From positions 1 through 64,000 of the forward strand of contig JAROAZ010000018.1 in assembly GCA_029432775.1 (NCBI GenBank): a stretch of DNA of 64,000 bases, in the 5' to 3' direction. The position numbers were made by a program, and so were the translations under genes. This stretch comes from Pontiellaceae bacterium B12227 (GTDB lineage: Bacteria; Verrucomicrobiota; Kiritimatiellia; Kiritimatiellales; Pontiellaceae). This document shows positions 58,559 to 64,000 of the stretch, one piece after another; within the stretch, counting starts at the first letter, position 1; each line of letters opens with the position of its first letter. The notes below the pieces were generated by a model. The model made no database searches and was not told where the DNA came from. It saw only the letters and a program-made list of their open reading frames with translations.

Positions 58559-60508
58559 TTATTCAACGAGCAACTTCATGAACTCCTGGTCGGCTGTGGT
58601 GCCAATGGTTTCGGTGATGACATGAAGCGCGCCATCGTCTGCCGGAGCCACGTCTGTGGCATTGGTTGCCCACGAACCAATCATCAGGTTCCCTCTGGTG
58701 AGCACGTAGTAGGTTAGGTCGGTGTCGCCACGGAGCGAGAAGCCATACTCGCCAGTAGCTGCATCGAACGATGGCAGGACTCCTTGCACGCCGGCGTTGG
58801 TCGGATCACCGCAGAGCACATATTCATACCAGTTGTTCTCTCCGTCCATGTCCTGGTCGCCGGCTACGCCGTTGGTCAGGCCATAATCGATTTCAAACTG
58901 CTCCCAGGTTGTATAAATCGGAGCTTCGGCCCAGTTGATGCGGCAGCGCATGTTGTCGAGTTCGGCACCTTCTTCTGCCACGGACATATGGTAGCCATAC
59001 ATGCCGAAGTAGATTTCCGTTGCGTTGTAGAGCGCATCGTTGGTCCAGCTGTTCTGTTCGATGGTTTTCAGCGTGCCGCCGAACTGGTTTTGAATCGTGA
59101 GGGTAAGGTCCCATACTCCGGCGGTTTCCGTTTTGAATGCCGTGAAAGTCAGGGCCATGGGATTGCTCTGCAAATCGGCTGAAATACCACCGGTGATGTT
59201 TGTGATGCCGATGTCATTCAGATTGATGGATCCCTGGGATGTAGTCGGGTTGGCTGGATCCATGCAGATTTGGAAATTGCCATCAGGCCAGTTCCCGCTG
59301 TTGTTCCAGCTGCCCTGTCTTACTCGGAAGCCAATCTGGCCCGCCGGGTCTTTTCCGAAATATTGTTGCGAAGGCAGGTGTTCACCCGACCAGCCCAGCG
59401 GCCAGGATATTCCGTTTGTGGAGAAGAAGAAGTCGATTCCATTGCGGTTCGCCAGGGCCGTGTGGGCAAACATGGTGTAGTCTACCTTGAACTCAATAGT
59501 TTCGCCGGCATCCACTGTGCGCGGCAGGCCGTTGGTGTAAATTACACCTCGCCAGTCCCAGCCCTTTTTGTTGGTTTCAAATTCCGTCTCCGTACTCTTC
59601 GGGCGGTGGACCAGTCTGGAACCTGCAGTTGCATTGGTGTTGATGAACCCCCAGCCCCATTGGTTCAGGCTTCCCCAGCCAGCGGTGTCGGAGAATGGCT
59701 TGCTGTCATCCAGATGAGCCATATCGTATTCAAAAACGGTATCCCATGTGGGGGGAGCCGTGTATGCGGCGGCAACCTCGAGCTGAGTAACGATGCGGTT
59801 GGCCACGCCGGCATTGACGTCGGAATGGCTGCCATTCACACCGCCATAGTAGGTTGCCGCATTGTGCATATTATCTGTGACATTGAAGACTCCGATGCGG
59901 CTTTCGCTTTTGATTTCCGTGCCGGTTGTCAGGTTGGAGAGTACCACATGGGAGCTCCAGGTGTCCGCGCTTGTGCCTTTTTCAAAGGTGATGGACATCA
60001 TGAGGTCATCACTGCTTCCTGCGGCATCCCCGGCAGCAAAACCTAGCAGAGACGAGCTGAAGGTTTGCCAGCCTTGGTTCGCTGCTGCACCGGCTTGGTC
60101 CGTCTTGGTTTGCAGGACATAGACGTCTGAACCGACAGTGTTACTACGTCGAAGGATCGCACTAATCGGCGTTGCTCCACCGGACACATCATTCAGGATG
60201 ATGCGCTGAATTTCCTGCCCGGAACCCTTGGGGCCCGTCTGGTCAAAAGTAAACCACGACGAAATGGTGAATTCGTTGTTCGTGTTGGAAATACTTACCG
60301 TTCCCGTTTCCCATTCGTTCGTGGTGGACATGATCAATTCACCGCCGCTGATAACAAGGTCGGCACCGGCAATAAAGCCGCTTTGCCCATTCAGCGGGCC
60401 ATTGGTGAAGCCAACTGAAAAGTCGTAGATGGTTGCAGTTGCCTGTCCGGCCATAAGGAGACCGGTGGCCAACGTGGCACATATTGATAATCGATTTGTT
60501 GCTTTCAT
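58559..60508 (-). CDS. Secreted protein of unknown function with a domain shared with the adjacent sulfatase
   Basis: This 649-residue protein starts behind TTGGAGGAAGAG with a signal peptide cut near ATA. Residues about 28-245 form a beta-rich, LamG-like domain. A matching segment occurs in the sulfatase fusion at 60752 (KGTSADTWSSHVVLSNL against KGANASSWDLNIKLDNL, and a following NAATYYGG / NAKTVYPG stretch). Residues about 250-520 are another large beta domain. The end has a DQDMDGENNWYEYV calcium-loop segment plus the C-terminal beta module seen in other secreted proteins here. No catalytic motif was recognised. It may be a polysaccharide-binding surface protein. Confidence 0.72.
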   Translation of the reverse strand: MKATNRLSICATLATGLLMAGQATATIYDFSVGFTNGPLNGQSGFIAGADLVISGGELIMSTTNEWETGTVSISNTNNEFTISSWFTFDQTGPKGSGQEIQRIILNDVSGGATPISAILRRSNTVGSDVYVLQTKTDQAGAAANQGWQTFSSSLLGFAAGDAAGSSDDLMMSITFEKGTSADTWSSHVVLSNLTTGTEIKSESRIGVFNVTDNMHNAATYYGGVNGSHSDVNAGVANRIVTQLEVAAAYTAPPTWDTVFEYDMAHLDDSKPFSDTAGWGSLNQWGWGFINTNATAGSRLVHRPKSTETEFETNKKGWDWRGVIYTNGLPRTVDAGETIEFKVDYTMFAHTALANRNGIDFFFSTNGISWPLGWSGEHLPSQQYFGKDPAGQIGFRVRQGSWNNSGNWPDGNFQICMDPANPTTSQGSINLNDIGITNITGGISADLQSNPMALTFTAFKTETAGVWDLTLTIQNQFGGTLKTIEQNSWTNDALYNATEIYFGMYGYHMSVAEEGAELDNMRCRINWAEAPIYTTWEQFEIDYGLTNGVAGDQDMDGENNWYEYVLCGDPTNAGVQGVLPSFDAATGEYGFSLRGDTDLTYYVLTRGNLMIGSWATNATDVAPADDGALHVITETIGTTADQEFMKLLVE

Positions 60509-60751
60509 TCTCTTCCTCCAATTGCTGTTCCTGTTTGAACTTTCGGCCGGCCTGCTCTCGCATGGTTTCCCGGCCTTTCTCTAAAGCATGAACCGCTTTT
60601 ACTTGATGGTTAGACTAAAACACCGAAACCACAGATGCTCCATAGACGTTAGTGCAATAAACCATGTGTATTTTATCTTTCGGTACAGGCGGCATTTTTC
60701 CGACACGGCTTCTTGTTGGGGATGGTTGCAACCCGTTTAAATGCAACTGGT
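60509..60751. other. Intergenic region, nothing recognised
   Basis: The 243 bases between two minus-strand genes contain the small inverted repeat GGTTGCAACC but no convincing terminator or promoter and no supported gene. Confidence 0.4.
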
Positions 60752-63700
60752 TTACGGACTGAACGTTTGGTCATAGTTCGGCATGCTGTTGGTTTCCCAG
60801 TTCCAGTAACCGGCTTCTGTGTCGTGCCACAGCGGATCAACTGCATTGTTGGTCCAGACCAGGCCATCGGCAATCATATCGTCGATGATGGCTGAGTTGC
60901 CGGATGCAATATCTGTGCTTTCCGTGTAGTCGGAAATGATATCGTATAGTTTCCATGAACCGTTGTTCAGGCGGTTGGCTTTATATCGTCCTTTGCGCAT
61001 CGAGATATTGTTTGCGCCGGCATTGTGTCGCACCCAGAAGACGGGATCTGTCACGTGCGCATTCTGGTCCGCTATGATTTCATCCCAGATGTCCCTGCCG
61101 GACAGAACCTTTGCCGTTGGAATGCCGGCCTGGCCCAGGCGGGCAAACGTCGGGTAGAGGTCATACGGATAGACCGGATGTTCGTAGATCGATCCCGAAG
61201 CAATCGCATTCGGATAATGGATGAACATCGGGGAGCGAACTCCGCCCTCATAGGTGTCTCCTTTGCCGCCGGTGAGCGGGCCGTTGTCGGCTTCATTTTC
61301 ACCATTGGCTGCATCGCGTTCTTTGCCTCCGTTGTCGCTGAAGAAAATGATCATGGTTTCGTCCAGGATTCCCTTGGTTTCGAGTGTCGCAACAATATTG
61401 CTGATGCCTCGGTCCACCGCAGCCATCATGGCAATGCCGTTCTGTTCCCGGGTGTAATTGTCGTAGTCCCCGTCACCGCCGAACAGCGCGATCAGGTCTT
61501 CCACCTTGCCCTGCATCGGGGCGTGCGGCGCATTGTAGCAGAGGTACATGAAGAACGGCTGGTCGGCCGGCGCGCTGCTGATGACCTCCACCGCATCATC
61601 CGAAAGGATATCCGTGATATAGTGGTTTCCCGGCCCCGGATCGACGGAGGGGTCGACTTCGGCATCATTCCGGGTGAGCCAGTGCTGATAGTCGTTAACC
61701 GCGGCAGGGTTGGTTCTAGACATCCAGCCCTCGGAGTAGTAGTTATGTCCGCCGCCGAGCATGCCGTACCAGTAATCAAACCCGCGGTTGTTCGGATGGT
61801 AATCATCGGCGACACCGCAGTGCCACTTACCCAGCGCGGCGGTGTAGTATCCGGCATCCTGAAGAACCTTGGCGATCGTGGTCTCGTCGACATGTATTCC
61901 CGTTTCATTGGCTTTTTCATACCAGCCATCCGCATTCCATTCAGAGTCCAGAAACTCCTGCGAGGGTCGTTCGGCCGTTTCGTACGGCAGGTTTTTGGAG
62001 CCGCCGAAATGGTGCGGATAACGTCCGGCCAGCAGGCCCATGCGGCTCGGGCCGCAGAACGGATGCGGAATATAGGCCTGGGTGCAGACCATGCCGTTGG
62101 TGGCCAGCGAATCAATCACAGGGGTCTGCGGCGAAAGCGGGCGCGCCTCGCCGAAGAGGTCGGCCATGAACCCGACATCGCAATAGCCCAGGTCGTCCAT
62201 CAGGATGAGGAGAATGTTCGGACGGTCCGGCTCCAGAATCCTGCTGCGCATAAATAGCTGATCTTTATTCGTGATGTCGAGCTGAAGAGCAACATCCTCA
62301 TAGCCCGGCAGGGTGGTGGACGCGGACGAGTTCGTTCCTTCCCAGGCGGTGTGCCACACGCCCGTCACCAGATTGTCGGTCCACTCGGATATATAGGTGA
62401 TCCCCAGGTTGGTGTGCGCAGGTTCCAGATGGGCAAAGCTTAAGGTGTTGCTTTCGGTTGATTCGATATACGGCTGCGAAACCGCACCGTCAACCGCGCT
62501 GGTCGGATTGCCGCCCATTGCATACTCTTCAATATCGACAATTCCGTCGCCGTCGGTGTCATCATATTTATTGCCGCGCAGGCCGTACTGCTCGACAAAT
62601 TCATCCCAGCCGGTTTCATCGGCCGGAACCGGTTCCACAACAATTTTCATAGTTGCCGTGTCCGCGCCTCCGGTGGCACTCACCTGAACCGTAAACGTGT
62701 TCGTTCCCGCATCATAAGCCGTAGGTGTTCCGGTGATGGCACCGCTCGGGGAAACGTTCAGCCAGGTTGCAGAGCTGCTCAGTGCGAAGGCCAGCGGATC
62801 GCCGTCCGGGTCAGATGCGTTGTTCGTCAGGCTTCCGCTGTAGGCGACGCCCACAACCGCATTGGGTTTGAAGAAGGAACCGGAGTCAAATGCCGGCGGT
62901 TCGCCGATGAGCTCCACCGAATCTGTGGTGGATTCAAACCGGTCGATTTCGCGGCTGTTGGCCGCGACCTGACACTGCGCATCCGTACTGCCGGACGTGA
63001 GGCCGGGATAAACGGTTTTTGCGTTGTAAAAATCGGTCTGCGTTGTGATGCCGGTAAACGACTCATCCAGAAGGTTGGTGGAATCCGCCAGGTTATCCAG
63101 CTTAATGTTCAGATCCCACGAAGAGGCATTGGCGCCCTTGGTCAGGGTGGTCGTGAGTTTGAGCCAGTCGGACTGTCCAAGTCCGGATGACAGCCCAAGG
63201 CCATCTCCGGAAATGACGGAGGAATATTTATAATTGGATGCGTTGGTGTCATTCCATGCGCGGGTTTGGAAATCAAACGTGTTGGGCGCATTTTTGTTGC
63301 GGCGGAACATCACGCGGATCTCGTTCGCATCAATATTCCACGCATCGGAATATAAATGGGAATGAAGAATATAAGGAACAGCCGTAGAGCCGGTGTTTGT
63401 ACTGTTGAACCGGAAGGTGGTTTCTGTGGTGATGCTCTCTCCATCAGCGAGCAGCGCGTACGAATTATAAACGGCATCCCGATAGGCTGTGTCTGTGTCG
63501 TAAGTCAAAACACCTTTTGCGCTGTTGTAGCCGTCCGCGTTCGTGCTGACTAAGTTGGCGACCATTGCCGTCCAGTTTGAATGGGTGCTCACATCGCCGT
63601 CCACATAACCCTGTGCGGCGGTGAAATCCACCGACACATTATGGTCGTTCCACGCAACAGGCGGATTTTCCACAACGATGTGCAGCGTGGCGGTGTCCAC

Positions 63701-64000
63701 CCCGCCGGTGGAGCTCACCCCTACGGTGAAAGTATTCGTTCCAACATCAACCGGGGTGCCGGTCAGTGTGCCGTCGGCGGCGATGTTGAGCCAGTCCGGG
63801 CCGCCGGTCCGTTTCGAGAACGTCAGCGTGTCGCCGTCCGGATCAATTGCTTCAGAAGCAATGCTGTTGGTGTAGGCGATGTCTACAATGACATCCGTTC
63901 TGATGATCGGCGTGTTGGTGAATGCCGGCGGCAGGCCGGTGTCCATCGCCGGATCCGGATTCACCACAATCGTCATCGTCGCTGTGTCCGATCCGTTGCC
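60752..64000 (-). CDS. Sulfatase fusion protein, 5' end outside the window
   Basis: The frame stays open to the window edge, and the residues there (SDTATMTIVV) match the end of its internal Ig-like repeats, so the true start lies beyond 64000; at least 1082 residues. From the N-terminal side: the tail of one putative-Ig domain, a second (63930-63660), a LamG-like domain shared with the protein at 58559 (63650-62920), a third Ig-like domain (62900-62630), a DTDGDGIVDIEEYA calcium-loop/beta module (62625-62240) and a C-terminal sulfatase domain (62220-60760). The sulfatase has metal-site MDDLGY and active site Cys-Gly-Pro-Ser-Arg (Cys codon 62054-62056). Here the calcium-loop module is internal, not terminal. 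Substrate unknown. Confidence 0.87.
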   Translation of the reverse strand, partial: GNGSDTATMTIVVNPDPAMDTGLPPAFTNTPIIRTDVIVDIAYTNSIASEAIDPDGDTLTFSKRTGGPDWLNIAADGTLTGTPVDVGTNTFTVGVSSTGGVDTATLHIVVENPPVAWNDHNVSVDFTAAQGYVDGDVSTHSNWTAMVANLVSTNADGYNSAKGVLTYDTDTAYRDAVYNSYALLADGESITTETTFRFNSTNTGSTAVPYILHSHLYSDAWNIDANEIRVMFRRNKNAPNTFDFQTRAWNDTNASNYKYSSVISGDGLGLSSGLGQSDWLKLTTTLTKGANASSWDLNIKLDNLADSTNLLDESFTGITTQTDFYNAKTVYPGLTSGSTDAQCQVAANSREIDRFESTTDSVELIGEPPAFDSGSFFKPNAVVGVAYSGSLTNNASDPDGDPLAFALSSSATWLNVSPSGAITGTPTAYDAGTNTFTVQVSATGGADTATMKIVVEPVPADETGWDEFVEQYGLRGNKYDDTDGDGIVDIEEYAMGGNPTSAVDGAVSQPYIESTESNTLSFAHLEPAHTNLGITYISEWTDNLVTGVWHTAWEGTNSSASTTLPGYEDVALQLDITNKDQLFMRSRILEPDRPNILLILMDDLGYCDVGFMADLFGEARPLSPQTPVIDSLATNGMVCTQAYIPHPFCGPSRMGLLAGRYPHHFGGSKNLPYETAERPSQEFLDSEWNADGWYEKANETGIHVDETTIAKVLQDAGYYTAALGKWHCGVADDYHPNNRGFDYWYGMLGGGHNYYSEGWMSRTNPAAVNDYQHWLTRNDAEVDPSVDPGPGNHYITDILSDDAVEVISSAPADQPFFMYLCYNAPHAPMQGKVEDLIALFGGDGDYDNYTREQNGIAMMAAVDRGISNIVATLETKGILDETMIIFFSDNGGKERDAANGENEADNGPLTGGKGDTYEGGVRSPMFIHYPNAIASGSIYEHPVYPYDLYPTFARLGQAGIPTAKVLSGRDIWDEIIADQNAHVTDPVFWVRHNAGANNISMRKGRYKANRLNNGSWKLYDIISDYTESTDIASGNSAIIDDMIADGLVWTNNAVDPLWHDTEAGYWNWETNSMPNYDQTFSP

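Noticed and set aside
63976..64000. ATG at 63976 as the true start of the edge sulfatase
   Set aside because: The frame continues open to the window edge and the residues before it match the end of an Ig-like repeat; there is no signal peptide at this ATG.

Overview
The window looks like a marine bacterium of the Planctomycetes-Verrucomicrobia group, most likely Kiritimatiellota (Pontiella-like). The reasons are four sulfatases with Cys-x-Pro-Ser-Arg sites, a PEP-CTERM surface protein, very large secreted proteins with lamin-tail, CotH, putative-Ig and calcium-loop modules, a short ECF-type sigma factor followed by a FecR/LamG anti-sigma protein, and a dense set of algal-polysaccharide enzymes. 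The assignment rests on gene content, not on a marker gene. No rRNA, tRNA, CRISPR array, integrase or intact insertion sequence was recognised.

Region 1 (1-10.6 kb and 19.2-24.7 kb) appears to be one regulon in two blocks. An OmpR-type response regulator and a sensor kinase head it. Seven promoters share one 31-bp layout: CTTAA, 6 nt, (C/T)TTAAG, 8 nt, then a -10-like TGnTAn (TTTTAT at the regulator's own promoter). They precede the regulator, a 1601-residue CotH/lamin-tail protein, a TPR protein plus a DUF1566 protein, a second TPR protein, two SHD1-domain secreted proteins (the second with an EF-hand protein), and an operon of 2[4Fe-4S] ferredoxin, bis-heme membrane cytochrome and Tat-exported flavoprotein. 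Four of these promoters lie just behind copies of a repeated terminator sequence. I regard this regulon, whose signal and purpose are unknown, as the best candidate for an undescribed system.

Region 2 (10.7-19.2 kb) is a mannitol/polyol operon between the two blocks: GntR/LacI-type repressor, fructokinase-like kinase, sugar ABC transporter, mannitol 2-dehydrogenase-like enzyme and outer-membrane porin.

Region 3 (24.8-46.0 kb) carries polysaccharide enzymes and surface proteins: sulfatase, beta-helix/GH16 fusion, GH36, GH43, ECF sigma/FecR pair, three adjacent proteins sharing an unnamed ~180-residue domain (one a PEP-CTERM protein, one fused to a sulfatase), another sulfatase and two GH128-type glucanase homologues.

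Region 4 (46.3-58.4 kb, minus strand) reads as a catabolic operon under an AraC-type regulator: MFS transporter, GH127, GH16, RhaT-like transporter, enolase-superfamily enzyme, aldehyde dehydrogenase, VOC protein, KDPG aldolase and KDG kinase. The set fits oxidation of a sugar such as 3,6-anhydrogalactose to pyruvate and glyceraldehyde 3-phosphate. Region 5 (58.5-64.0 kb) holds a secreted protein of unknown function and a sulfatase fusion that runs off the window.

Across all regions a 15-bp palindrome, TTCCA-N5-TGGAA, recurs about twenty times exactly and several times with one mismatch, in genes, leaders and terminators. Fewer than 0.1 copies would be expected by chance in 64 kb.
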